Shown here: positions 11,325 through 22,438 of the stretch, piece after piece
Position numbering within the stretch: position 1 is the stretch's first letter
How the letters are laid out: every line of letters starts with the position of its first letter
NCBI RefSeq assembly: GCF_020379485.1
Contig: NW_026014659.1
Location: 12,501-76,500, forward strand
Source of the DNA: Brassica napus
Lineage: Eukaryota; Streptophyta; Magnoliopsida; Brassicales; Brassicaceae
Reading direction: 5' to 3'
DNA length: 64,000 bases
Made by a program: the position numbers and the translations under genes
Notes under the pieces: generated by a model
What the model saw: the letters and a program-made list of their open reading frames with translations, nothing else
Databases searched by the model: none
Told to the model about the DNA's origin: nothing

Positions 11325-12136
11325 GTCAGTGGTGCAGACGGCAAGCGATCGGCCCTAGCCGGCTGATGATCCGATCGGGCTTGTGGCCGGTTTGGTATGC
11401 GCCTACATCTACTCTCTCTATCTCTTTAGATTTGCTTGTCCTATCAGATTATTGTGTTAGTTTGTTCTGTTCATACAGGGAACACTGAACGAAGGCCCTG
11501 GCCGGTTCAGTATCCAAGTCCTTGGCCTTTGGCCGGACTGTTCATGGTCGGATTTGGATGTTCTAGTGTGTTTCGTTGGAAACTGTTTATGGGAATCTCT
11601 TAGTTGGGATTTATCAGGGATTATCATGAATTTTAATTAGTTTTTGGGAATTTATTTGAGTATGTTGGTTTGGACAGGTTATAGATTCTAAGTAGCCGAA
11701 CCATGCTTATCTAGACTTGATGTTAGGATATCGGCCTTATGAATGTGCATTGTGTCTTGTGTGGTTTCAGGATAGGACATGGACCGTGGTAAGGGAAAGG
11801 CACCGTGAAGTCTCAGGCCATGGGAAGATGTGTGGTGAATGGGTCATTGTAGATAGATGTGAAATACTGATAGCCTATTGTGCAACTTGTGAACTTATGT
11901 TAGACCAGGTGTGTATAACTTATTTGGACGAACCTAAGAATGATGTATGAATCTCAGTTTATATTTATACAATTGATTTTCCCCTTATGTTTCCTTGTTT
12001 AGATTTATTGTATTGAACCTCAGTTGAATTGAATTGAATTTAAAGATAAGACTTAAAACTTGGTTCACTCGGACTTAGATTGAAAGGTTAAGGCCGCAGA
12101 TCAGTTTGGGCTTAAGAGCCGGGATCGGGTCTTACA
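11254..12136 (+). mobile_element. Element A: 5' LTR remnant (X is inserted in it)
   Basis: From the second base of an ATG onward, this sequence is colinear with the LTR of F read on its minus strand (exon-like start, TTCATACAGGGA-type middle, GGACCGTGGTAAGGG, GGTATGGG region) and ends GTCTTACA before a primer site. The U3 half is missing because X inserted here. Two features are shared with other LTRs in the window: a short exon at the start and a second exon-like block near 11771. Confidence 0.82.
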
Positions 12137-12138
12137 AG

Positions 12139-12151
12139 TCGGTATCAGAGC
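12139..12151 (+). other. Primer-binding site of A
   Basis: TCGGTATCAGAGC lies two bases after the LTR end GTCTTACA. It is one base off the usual TTGGTATCAGAGC initiator-Met site, so it is probably slightly decayed. Confidence 0.85.
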
Positions 12152-12312
12152 ATGCTTGATTCTAGGATTGGTTTGGGTTATGTGTTCACCACACGTCTGG
12201 TTGCTGGGTCTCACGGGTTGTTTGTGGTTGTTTGGTTTGATGTTGTTTTGCTTAGTTCTAATCATGAGATGAGGTTTATACGTTTGGACTAACACTAAGT
12301 GTTTTTGCCTAG

Positions 12313-13833
12313 GGAACTAAGCGGACTAAGTCCCGGAAAGGCAAGGAATCGGCTGGTGGTTCTGGACCGGTCATAGGAGATGGGACCAACCCCACTCAAG
12401 TGTTACCAACCCAGACGGGGCTGGTTAATGAGGAGACCGGGGAACCCTTAGCGATGTTCCTGCCTACTGAGGTTCAGGTGGATAACCTGGGCGAGCAACA
12501 AGAAGAGGTACGGGAGGAGGAAGGTGATTCCTCCCATGCAGGAGACGAGACCGGGCCTGGAGATGGGGTGGAGGAGTTGGCCGAGCCATCAATGCACGAG
12601 GTGATGGATGTGGTTAAGGCCATGGGCACTCAGATATTGGCTTTCACCCCAGCTAAGGCCACGGTTCAGGCAACTCAAAGAGCAGCTAGGACAGCTGGGA
12701 CAGCAGCTGGTGTAGCTCGTTCAGCTGCACAAGTAGCTCGAACAGCTTCCAGGACGGTCGAGGACCGAGCTACGGTCGAAGCTGAGGTAATGGAGATCGA
12801 TCCACCAGCTCGTCCAGTTAGGAGAGTGGATTACTTGAGCCTTCTAGCTCACATCTCCAAGCAGTTTGCTGGTAGTTCTGATCCCATTGAGGCAGACGAG
12901 TGGAGGAGCAGTTTGGCTCAGAATTTCAGCTCAACTCGTTGCCCAGAGGAGTACAAGAAGGACATTGCGCTTCACTTCCTGGAAGGTGATGCACATAACT
13001 GGTGGTTAGCTCTGGACAAACGCACCAATGGGACAATTGAGCGGTTCTCAGACTTCGAGGTGGAGTTCAACCACAAATACTTCCCGGCTGAAGCTTGGAA
13101 CCGTCTGGAGTCTCAGTTCCTAGACTTGACTCAAGGACGCATGACAATACGTGAGTACGAAGAGAAGTTCAACCGGCTCAGACGATATGTGGGCAAGGAG
13201 TTGGAGGAGGACACGGTACAGATACGTAGGTTTGTTCGAGGCCTAAGGGTCGAACTTCGAACCTATTGCTCCGTTGGTCACTTTTAGACAGTGTCTGAAC
13301 TGGTGGAACGCATGGCTATGGTGGAGACTAACTTCGCTTAAGAGGCCAAGCTGAAGTCTAGGGGCCACACGGCTTCTAGTGGATCCGGAAGCGACCGGAA
13401 GAGAACAAGGGACACGGCCGAAGGGGGCAAGGCCTCAAGTGATAGGCCGGAGTGTCCTTCATGCGGAAGGCATCACGGTGGAGAGTTTTGGAAGGTAAAG
13501 GGGGCTTGCACCTGTTGTGGCAAGATGGGCCACTTTGCTCGAGACTGTCCTGGACGGTCAGAGAACCGTGGACAGGGCTCGTGGGAGTGACCCCAAAAGC
13601 TGTCATTACTGCAGCAAGACGCGACACCTACGCTGGGAATGTCCCAAGATGCAAGCTGAGGCTAAAGGACGTGGGGAGGCAAGCAAGCCAAGCCAGACCC
13701 GAGGTCTGACCTCAGCACCGCGTGTGTATGAACTGACCAAGGACGCAGAAGAGGCTGGACCGTTCCTAACGATCACTGGTAACATTCTAGATCCATTATT
13801 TTTCAATTCAGTAGATTGGCATGGTACGGAACT
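12313..13833 (+). pseudogene. gag: Element A gag (Tekay-like chromovirus), broken
   Basis: Reading begins after a splice acceptor (TTTTTGCCTAG, 12301-12312) with the basic stretch GTKRTKSRKGKE, also seen in F. The middle holds a Retrotrans_gag domain (about 12830-13270: WRSSLAQNF, DAHNWWLALDKRTNGTIE, FNHKYFPAEAWNRLE, FNRLRRYVGKELEED). Zinc-knuckle-like motifs follow (CPSCGRHHGG; CTCCGKMGHFARDC; CHYCSKTRHLRWEC). It is broken by TAG at 13285-13287, a TAA near 13339 and a frameshift near 13588. An alanine-rich, AGCT-repeat segment (12680-12790) is absent from F gag. The frame would continue from GAACT at 13833 into 60653 and meet a TAG at 60663, just before protease. Confidence 0.88.
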
Positions 13834-16211
13834 TGTAAGACCCGATCCTGGCCGACTAGGCCGCGGTCGATGCCTCATGTCGCTTGGTCGATATCCTGAC
13901 TGAACCTCTCAAAACTTTTGCCCTTTATTTAAAACATCGCCCATAGGCGAGGGCTAACTCAGATCTTAGCTCAAGACTACCATAGTCTTTCCTAACTTAG
14001 ATCAATACAACACATACACAGCGGAATAATATCATCATCCATTGGTCTATAACCAATCTAATACTTGTCCGGTCGAATCACCTCAGCTAATGGTTAGTAT
14101 ACTCAACTACCATCTAGCTCCAAGGTTGATTATGAACACGAACCAAGTCATACAAATCTGAGGTTCCGTTTCCCTACCCATTCTATCTAGATCTATGCAA
14201 CATTGCTAGATCATACCTTTGCCACATCCATGGAGCTTGTTAGCTCATCTGCCCAGCTACTCTAGCTGAATGAACTCATAGACCAGCTGATCGAGCTGTC
14301 ACACTCCATCACCTATGGATCAGGTCATCCATCCTTTCCAAAGATCAGATTACACACGGCCTTCTTTAGATAAACACACCGGCCCCATACTTGTGGTCCA
14401 TGCCGCTTAGTCCTGGCCTTACTCGCCTCCACGGCTTTCTGCTGGTTCCAAATGAATTGGACCTTGCACCCCACATGGTTCCTCATGTACTAGGATCCCC
14501 ATGTGTCTCCTCCATGATTCGGATCATTGATTCACACCATGATCAGAACTAACACACACACCATGATCCAACATGGATCACTATCCAATGAGTGGCCTCT
14601 AACTTCCATCCCACATCGATGAGTTAGATCAACTAAGATCTGCCCCTTACCTCAGGGTCCTGGATCCTTAGTTTACATCACAACATATGGTCTTCAAGGG
14701 GCGTGCCATAGTTGGCCTTAACCGCACCACAAGAGACAGAAACATAACCTTGAAACTAATTATAAAATCAGTTACCTTATACATGATCTGATTAGATCAA
14801 GTGCCTTTCCTTATTATGTTCGGCCATGCTCCTCCAGTGCACGCCTCTATCAATCCTTATCACATATCTCATGTATTGATAAGATCCATTATTGGGTCGC
14901 ACCCCTGATCCCTTCCATGGAACTTCCATGAAACCAGTTTCTACACTGCATCCACCTTCAAGGCTATTCATGCCATTGTGAGGGAAGTCCGGCCTTCTCC
15001 CTTTTTCTCCTGGGTATTTGCGTGTGTTCCCCAGATATGGGGGAAGCCTAGGACGTGTTAATCCGTGGTGAAAACCTACCACAGGGTCGTTCATAACTCC
15101 CTTTGCATTTCCATGAAACTACCCTCCCACACACCTCTCTCCTTAAGGCTGTCTTGGCCTTTGGGAATGAATTCCGGTCATCTACCTTCTTTCCTCACCA
15201 TTTGCGTGTGTTCTCAGGCCCTGTAGGATGCTTTGGGTGATAACATCACGGATCAAAACCACCAGAAAGTCGTTCATAACTTCCCCCCTTGATCTCTCCC
15301 AAAACTGCCTCTTTATGACCTTCACACCACCATGGGTCTTGGATTGGGAATCCGGCCAACTCTCTGTCTTTTCTCTGTGTTTCTTTGTGTTTCAGGGTGT
15401 AGGAGGAAGCCCTGGCGTGCCTGCAAAGGCACGGACTTTCCTGCCTTTTATAGAAGAAGGGGCAGTTACCTTTCCAAAGGTTGCACCCTTTTTGTATCAT
15501 TTCTGGCCATTGACTTAATCAATGGTCCAGATCATACCCATTCGCCTCAGGCAGTTTCCAGACGCCCTGGGCTTGCCAATCCACTCCTGGACAAGTCCAA
15601 ACAAGGACACACGGATTGCCCAAGCTCCTGGCTCAATCCCAAGAGCCAACCAGCCCATCGGTACACCCGGGTCGCCCACATGGCCCGGCCACTGTCCAGA
15701 CCCGGCCCAACTGCCCATGACTTGAACACTCAGTCCAGCTGAGTTGAGCTGATCCCCAGCTGATCCAGCTGAGTGATCTAGACCATCCAGCTCAGGGAGT
15801 TGACCTACACTTCAGTGAGCTACATTGAGCTGCACAACACTTCACCTAGCTGGTCGAGCTTGCTTACTGCATCGCCCAACTGTTATACACTGTGTCCAGC
15901 TTGGTTCCTTTATCTTCTTCAATTATTATAAGTCCTTTGGTCTATTTCCAGACCTATACTTAGTTCTCCCATGATCCATTCTGATCACCCACTTCAATCG
16001 AGCTTCACCTGGATCTCGTCCAGCTACCAGCTCGCTTGTCCAGCTCCTTTGAGCTTGCATCTGCCTTATTTTGGTTAAGTTCCAGCTACCTGATTCCCTA
16101 ACCACATTTTGGACCATGACACGCTTGTCTTTAGGTCATGTGACCTGACTGGTGCGTCTCCTCGCACTAAAGTCTGTCCGGACGATCCAATCCAGGATCG
16201 GGGACATGACA
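13834..16211 (-). mobile_element. Element B: 3' LTR
   Basis: This 2378-bp LTR runs (plus sense) TGTAAGACCCGATCCTGGCC to GGGGACATGACA. It matches the split right LTR closely but lacks a ~400-bp segment present there at about 18942-19347. On the minus strand a TATA box (TATAAAAG) lies at 15445-15452. The part that is U3 in the minus sense (15730-16060) is dense in AGCTG/CAGCT motifs. Confidence 0.92.
15445..15452 (-). promoter_or_regulatory. B LTR TATA box (left LTR)
   Basis: The minus-strand sequence is TCTATAAAAGGCAGG. The duplicate copy at 29424-29431 directly abuts the insertion point of C. Confidence 0.55.
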
Positions 16212-16226
16212 AGTCTCCCCCACTTA
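16212..16226 (-). other. Polypurine tract of B
   Basis: The minus-strand TAAGTGGGGGAGACT precedes the TGTCATG LTR start. F has the same kind of tract (AGTGGGGGAGACT). Confidence 0.8.
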
Positions 16227-17093
16227 GGATGGATTCGTCCTCAAATCCTGTGGTGATGCCGTCTTGTCGGAAGACAAAAGATTCCAACCGAATTCTTTGC
16301 ATCCAGAACATGGAGCATGCTCGATTGGTTCTTCCTAACCAATTCGTCGCATCTCCCTCCTTGTCCCTCCTCACTGATCACGTCTTGATCACCATCTACA
16401 CAAGTCTCCCCCACTTGATAGAGATTTTACCCAAAATCTTATCAAGTGATCCATCAAGCACCCATACAAAGACATGACTTGTGTCACTGACCCAACTCTC
16501 CAGGTTTCATTCCTAGTAGACACCAAGTCAATGTAGAACACTTTAGTTCCATGACTTGATCAAATTCAGTCACTAGGAACATACTGCGTACTCAAGTCTT
16601 AGAAGATTCAATAAATCTCCAAGCCACTGGATGCACCAGCCAAGTCCTAGCGAACATGTTCCAATCTTTAGGTTGATCACTCTACCATGAGTCCTAACAG
16701 ATTGTTTTGTTCCCTTAAGTCCTTCCCGGACAATAAGGTTTATGATTCCAGCCACCAATTACTGGATCATTCCTTAACCAGCCACAGCCTCTCCCAGCTT
16801 GGCCATATTGCGATCTTAGTCCTTACAAGACTAAACCGCCTCAACTTGACTTCTGTCCAACCCGGACTTGTCATATTTTGATCCTGGTCAATTTAGGACG
16901 TGATCATATTCCAGTCCTGGTCCACTCAGGGACTAGACCGTTACACCCCGACCATAGGTCCATCTCCGAGTAGGTCCTGTTCTGATCCTCATCCTTTGAC
17001 GGACTTGATTATATTGCGGTTCTGGTCCACTCCAGGACTCAACCGTCTCACCCCAACCATAGGTCAATCTCCGACTTGGTTGTGCTGCGATCC
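16227..17093. other. Element B non-coding internal region with degenerate tandem repeat
   Basis: No ORF of note. From about 16850 to 17110 a unit of roughly 115 bp is repeated two to three times, each with a CTGGTCCACTC-AGGACT-ACCGTCTCACCCC-ACCATAGGTC-ATCTCCGA core and a GATCCTCATCC-GGACTTGAT tail. The sequence between 16227 and 16850 shows nothing recognisable. In an autonomous relative, integrase and chromodomain coding would be here. Confidence 0.6.
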
Positions 17094-17745
17094 TCATCCC
17101 TCACTGGACTTGATCGACTTCAGCTCAGCCATCTCAGCTGGTGCCATTCTATATGGACTTTTAGATAATGGGGCCGTTCCAGGTTCCAATTCAATGATGA
17201 ATGGATCAGCCCTATCAGGGGGAATGCCCTGTAGTGCCCCAAACACATCCTGAAATTCCCGAACCAACGGTATACCCTCTGGGTCACAGGCCCCTACAAC
17301 CTCATCAGTGTAAATGGTAGCCAAAAAGGCCTCACAACCATTTCCAAGCATCCGTTCTACTTGGACTGCTGAAACCACCAAACTACAAGAGGTTGGCTTG
17401 ATTCCTTGGTACTTAATCGGGGTCCAAACTCGTTCTCAAGTTGCACCCTTCCCCGGTGACAATCTAGAGTTGCCCGATACTTTCCCAACCAGTCCATGCC
17501 CAAGATCACTTCATGATGCTTGAGGGGGACAACAATCAGATCTATAGGCATCGGCCTATCCAAGATAACCACAGGGATGTCCTTAACCAGACCGAGTGAG
17601 TTCATAACTTGCCCTCCGGCTGCACTCACTCGTTCAGGACCATCCCATGTTCCATACTGGAACAAACCTTTTCCAATCATACTTGGACTCACAAAACTAT
17701 GTGTAGCTCCAGTATCAAATAATGTGTTTCCACACCACCGATCAT
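17094..17745 (-). pseudogene. Element B protease-region fragment, nearly identical to F
   Basis: The minus-strand reading gives [19 protein letters not shown], the aspartic protease active site, then [17 protein letters not shown] and [18 protein letters not shown], ending at AEMAELK. That is exactly where RT would begin in F. It matches F 37440-38060 with only a handful of differences, one being a missing G near 17421 that breaks the frame. RT, RNase H and integrase are gone. Against the clearly different LTRs of B and F, this near-identity implies recent exchange or capture. Confidence 0.88.
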
Positions 17746-18453
17746 TAAGTACTTAGATGAGTAGGATCTCGGTTTGATCACACATTTGGAAAATGTCCCA
17801 TACCATTCTCCAAAGCATCACACATCTGTGAACGTCCCATACCATTCACAAAAGTTTTTATAGTATACTTCAATCCTCATCATACTAAGATACTTAACAT
17901 CGTGTTTCCAATTCCTCTTGGAATTGATCCATTCCATTCACTCAATCTTAAGGAATCCTACCTTGACTTACACTGAGTCCAAGCTGATCCATCTGATCAC
18001 AAGCCCACTCATGTACTAGCCATGTAGCGTCTCCCTTAGAACAACATGAACACTGCATATGCTCACTTGTTTTGAACGGCCACCAAGGGATAACATTTAC
18101 CTCCAAGAGAGTGCTGCACGTTTCTTTCAACCTAAGCAACTCTCTGGTCCATGTTACTTCACTTGCCCAGGTCGTCCATACAAAGATCTTGCATTGCATC
18201 CATCGTCCAATCCGTCTATTACTTCCAAATAACTAGAAAACTAACCTTTCTGTTTCAGGTCTTGCCCTTGGAGAGTGCATCTTGGCTAATCTGGCTCATC
18301 TTGGAACTTCCCCGTTCACAAGCATGAAACCCAAACTTACCTCAACTCTCACTTGGCTCACCACAACTAAGGTTCCAAGTCATCTCAGTTTTCAGAAATA
18401 ATTTTGGTTTGGAACTCAACATCTTTGAGCACTGTCCTTAAAAGGATCAAGAA
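17746..18453. other. Element B non-coding 5' internal region
   Basis: No coding potential is seen. A short near-repeat (AATGTCCCATACCATTC and AACGTCCCATACCATTC) lies at about 17793-17846. In an intact element, gag would lie here. Confidence 0.5.
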
Positions 18454-18454
18454 G

Positions 18455-18466
18455 GCTCTGATACCA
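18455..18466 (-). other. Primer-binding site of B
   Basis: The minus-strand TGGTATCAGAGC lies just inside the right LTR. This fixes B's orientation and shows that the right LTR is its 5' LTR. Confidence 0.85.
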
Positions 18467-18469
18467 ACT

Positions 18470-20465
18470 TGTAAGACCCGATCCTGGCCGACTAGGCCGC
18501 GGTCGATGCCTCACGTCGCTTGGTCGATACCCTGACCCAACCTCTCAAAATTTTCGCCCTTTATTTAAAACATCGCCCATAGGCGAGGGCTAACTCAGAT
18601 CTTAGCTCAAGACTACCTTAGTCTTTCCTAGCTTAGATCAATACAACACATACGCAGAGGAATAATATCATCATCCATTGGTCTATAACCAATCTAATAC
18701 TTGTCCGGTCGAATCACCTCAGCTAATGGTTAGTATACTCAACTACCAGCTAGCTCCAAGGTTGATTCTGAACACGAACCAAGTCATACAAATCTGAGGT
18801 TCCGTTTCCCTAACCATTCTATGTACATCTATGCAACATTGCTAGATCATACCTTTGCCACATCCACGGAGCTTGTTAGCTCATCGGCCCAGCTACTCTA
18901 GCTGAATGAACTCATAGACCAGCTGATCGAGCTGTCACACTCGAACTGAGCTAGGACCGAGCTATGGCCAGCTGCCATATACTGCGTCCAGCTCCTTTAC
19001 ACACACAAAACAACTCCCTTAGGTACTTAGTCATTCAGCCAACCATCCCCACAGACATAAGTAACCCTTGAGAAGTCTTCAAACAGCTAAGGACATGCAT
19101 CTGGCCCTTACCGGCTCATGCACTGTCCCACATCCTTTTGCCTTATCAACTTATGATATCAAGTCCAGCTCATGGAATAACAACGCCCATCAGATCCTGA
19201 GTCAATCAACCAACCACCCCACATGACCCAGAACTGATGAGTCTTCACACGTACCTAACCGGCCATGGAACCATGTCCCAACGAAGCCGATCAGTCCTCC
19301 TCTTACCACTGGTGCATCCTTTGATCAATCAGATCAGACAGCTTGATCCATCACCTATGGATCAGGTCATCCATCCTTGCCAAAGATCAGATTACACACG
19401 GCCTTCTTTAGATAAACAAACCGGCTCCATACTTGTGGTCCATGCCACTTAGTTCTGGCCTTACTCGCCTCCACGGCTTGCTGCTGGTTCCAAATGAATT
19501 GGACCTTGCACCCCACATGGTTCCTCATGTACTAGGATCCCCATGTGTCTCCTCCATGATTCGGATCATTGATTCAAACCATGATCAGAACTAACACACA
19601 CACCATGATCCACCATGGATCACTATCCAATGAGTGGCCTCTAACTTCCATCCCACATGGATGAGTTGGATCAACTAAGATCCGCCCCATATCTCAGGGT
19701 CCTGGATCATTAGTTTACATCACAACATATGGTCTTCAAGGGGCGTTCCATACTTGGCCTTAACCGCACCACAAAAGAAAGAAACATAACCTTGAAAGTA
19801 ATTATAAAATCAGTTACCTTATACATGATCTGATTAGATCAAGTGCCTTTCCTTATTATGTTCGGCCATGCTCCTCCAGTGCACGCCTCTATCAATCCTT
19901 ATCACATACCTCCTGTATTTATAAGATCCATTCATGGGTCGCACCCCTGATCCCTTCCATGGAACTTCCATGAAACCAGTTTCTACACTGCATCCACCTT
20001 CAAGGCTATTCATGCCATTGTGAGGGAAGTCCGGCCTTCTCCCTTCTCTCTTGGGTATTTGCGTGTGTTCCCAAGATACGGGGGAATCGTAGGACGTGTT
20101 CATCCGTGGTGAAAACCTACCACAGGGTCGTTCATAACTCCCCTTGCACTTCCATGAAACTGCCATCCCACACACCTCTCTCCTTAAGGCTGTCTTGGCC
20201 TTTGGGAATGAATTCCGGTCATCTACCTTCTTTCCTCACCATTTTCGTGTGTTCTCAGGCCCTGTAGGATGCTTTGGGTGATAACATCACGGATCAAAAC
20301 CACCAGAAAGTCGTTCATAACTTCCCCCCTTGATCTCTCCCAAAACTGCCTCTTTATGACCTTCACATCACCATGGGTCTTGGATTGGGAATCCGACCAA
20401 CTCTCTGTCTTTTCTCTGTGTTTCTTTGTGTTTCAGGGTGTAGGAGGAAGCCCTGGCGTGCCTGC
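18470..20465 (-). mobile_element. Element B: 5' LTR, first segment
   Basis: Homologous to 13834-15425 of the left LTR, plus an extra ~400 bp (about 18942-19347) lost from the left copy. It stops at GTGCCTGC, where C begins. The rest of this LTR is at 29419-29553 and 60576-60647. Confidence 0.92.
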
Positions 20466-20623
20466 TGTTGGGGTCAAAAACGGTTACGACAAATTTAACA
20501 TTCAAAACGTCCGAGGAGGAAAATAAGAATTTCTCCGAAGAGTATTTTTCGAAATAGACTCTTTCTTACGAAAAAGCTTTACGGAAGAAAGAATCGAGAT
20601 GTCCGACGAAAAGCTCGAAACAG

Positions 20624-20765
20624 GTCGCTACGTAGCGACCGAGCGATCGTCCCGCTCGGTTGCTACGTAGCGACCAAGCTCAGCCAAGCTCGGTCGCTAC
20701 GTAGCGACCGAGCGATCGTCTAGCGACCGAGCGATCGTCCCGCTCGGTCGCTACGTTGCGATTGA
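20624..20765. repeat. Palindrome array in C 5' LTR
   Basis: Units of GGTCGCTACGTAGCGACC, an 18-bp perfect palindrome, alternate with spacers such as GAGCGATCGTCCCGCTC. Only about three full copies and two partial ones are present here. Confidence 0.9.
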
Positions 20766-21182
20766 ACCTTTCCGAACATCGATACGATACCAGTCCATGC
20801 ATTCTCGTCAAACCTTCGAATGTTATCTCCCGAAGACCGTAGCAAGCTCAGTCCATGTTTCCCGCTATTCTAATTCATCGATCAAACTTCGCGGATTAGA
20901 AACCGCGGAAAACTCGTAGTAAACGTGTCGAGTCGGAAGACGGCCCAAAGGGACCTAAAACACAATTCGAAGCCCATCCTACGATTTTCCTAACCAAAAG
21001 CCCGTAAACCACAGCATGGTTTACGCTTGGCTAACAAGGAAGGATAAATGTCAAGTTTCCGCGGATAAATACGGAAGTTTTGAAGATAATTATGAAGATC
21101 GGAAAAAATGGAATATCTCCATTTTTATGCTATGACGGCTTAAGGGCAGAAGAGTAAAAGCGTAAACCGACCTTGGAGCTAG

Positions 21183-21189
21183 TATATAA
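21183..21189 (+). promoter_or_regulatory. C LTR TATA box
   Basis: The context is GCTAGTATATAAGGAGTCC. The same context is conserved in all five LTRs of this family (29034-29041 on +; 30397-30404, 52449-52456 and 59475-59482 on -). Confidence 0.7.
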
Positions 21190-21566
21190 GGAGTCCGAGG
21201 CGAGGAGCAGAGGGGAGAACTTTTTCAGAGAAAACTTAGCACTTAGAGCAATTTAGGCAATTTTCCGTTTTTGTTATTTCGAGCTGCGACTCAATTAGGT
21301 TTAGCCGTCTTAGGGTTGCTCGAACTAGGAATCTCGCCGACAGCTCTCGAGCCCAGGCTTATACCTTGTTGTAACGCTCATACGCAGATTCGGAATAAGA
21401 TCTTCTTTGCTCTCTTTTCGATTTATTATACTTTAACGTTGTTATTCTCGTGTTCTGATTGCTTGACGTGTGGTAATTAGCAAATATCCGGGTCCTCTGG
21501 GAAATTAGGGTTTTCCTAGTTTCCTTATTTAAACGGAAATCGACAGTGTGAATTTCGGTTCCCACA

Positions 21567-21590
21567 GTTTGGCGCTAGAAGGAGGGGGAC
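21567..21590 (+). other. Primer-binding site region of C
   Basis: GTTTGGCGCTAGAAGGAGGG follows the LTR end. The E copy reads TTTGGCGCCAGAAGGAGGGG, so C has one change. TGGCGCC is also the core of the primer site in Athila/Tat elements, but the remaining bases do not let me name the tRNA. Confidence 0.7.
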
Positions 21591-21700
21591 ATACGGATCA
21601 ATCTAACCCGCAAAAGCCACTCAACGATCAGGAAGGATATGCGAGATTCGACGTGCGCGAACGTCATCTCATTCAAGGGGGGAAGAAACGATCGATCGAG
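21591..21700 (+). other. C leader fused to the gag deletion junction
   Basis: C and E share the leader up to AACCCGCAAAAGCCAC (about 21604-21619). E then has 12-14 bases and the gag ATG, whereas C jumps to TCAACGATCAGG and a sequence leading into protease. All of gag has therefore been removed by one deletion starting just before its start codon. Confidence 0.75.
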
Positions 21701-22438
21701 CCAAACCTCGAAACGATCTCCTTGTTATCGAGTTGACGATTCGAGATATCGACGTCGCTAGAGTACTAATCGATACCGGAAGCTCGGCCGATATCATCTT
21801 CAAAGACACTCTTGAAAAGATGGGGATCAGTCAATCCGAGATCGCGAAATACCCAAGCCCACTGCTAGGACTTTCGGGGGAAACGACCATGGCCTATGGA
21901 TCGATTAGACTCGCTGTCAAAGCCGGAACCGTGATGAACATCACAGAGTTTCTAGTCGTTGACCGCCCCGCATCTTACAACGTTATCATGGGGACGCCAT
22001 GGCTGAACACCATGCGCGCAATCCCATCAACCTACCATCTTTGTCTCAAGTTCCCGACCCCTAACGGAGTCGAGGTAATCTGGGGAAATCCAAGAGTTTC
22101 GCAGGTTTGTTTCGCCGCGGAACTAAAACGAAAGAGACCGATCCTCGAAATTACTCCTAAGAAAGCGGAGAAAAAGACCTCCAGCAAAGATACGCGAAGT
22201 CAGGATTCAGCGGAATTCTTCTGGCAATCTCGTATCATCGCAGCTCTAGATGAAAAACGCGAGCCAACATGTGAACCCGTGGTAACGATCTGTCTCGACG
22301 AAGCCTTCCCAGAACGCTGCGTCGAGGTTGGAGCCAATCTCCACGAGCCTTTAAGGACAGAACTCATAACCTGTCTTAAAAAGAACCTTAATACTTTCGC
22401 ATGGGCTGCGGAAGATATGCCAGGAATCGACATTAACA
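21700..22438 (+). pseudogene. Element C protease region
   Basis: The frame reads VARVLIDTGSSADIIFKDTL, an intact D-T-G active site of a retroviral-type aspartic protease. GLSGETTMAYGSIRL, NVIMGTPWLNTMRAIPSTYH and LKFPTPNGVEVIWG follow, all typical of the Tat family and similar to E 50275-49721. A linker with EPVVTICLDEAFPERCVEVG and TFAWAAEDMPGID leads to RT. No start codon belongs to it: it would be part of a gag-pol polyprotein. The frame shifts by one at about 22431-22439, so protease and RT are no longer continuous. Confidence 0.88.

Larger units (their letters stand above)
20466..21566 (+). mobile_element. Element C: 5' LTR
   Basis: An 1101-bp LTR, TGTTGGGGTC to TTCCCACA, with a short palindrome array at 20624-20765 (three full and two partial units). 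The TATA box TATATAA is at 21183-21189. It is 293 bp shorter than the 3' LTR, about the length of eight palindrome units. Confidence 0.93.

Noticed and set aside
13376..13878. Minus-strand ORFs over A gag
   Set aside because: They are shadows of the gag frame with no protein features.
15228..15742. Plus-strand ORFs in B LTR (also at 20269)
   Set aside because: They are conserved between the two LTRs only because the LTR is; they lack protein-like composition and lie antisense to the element.
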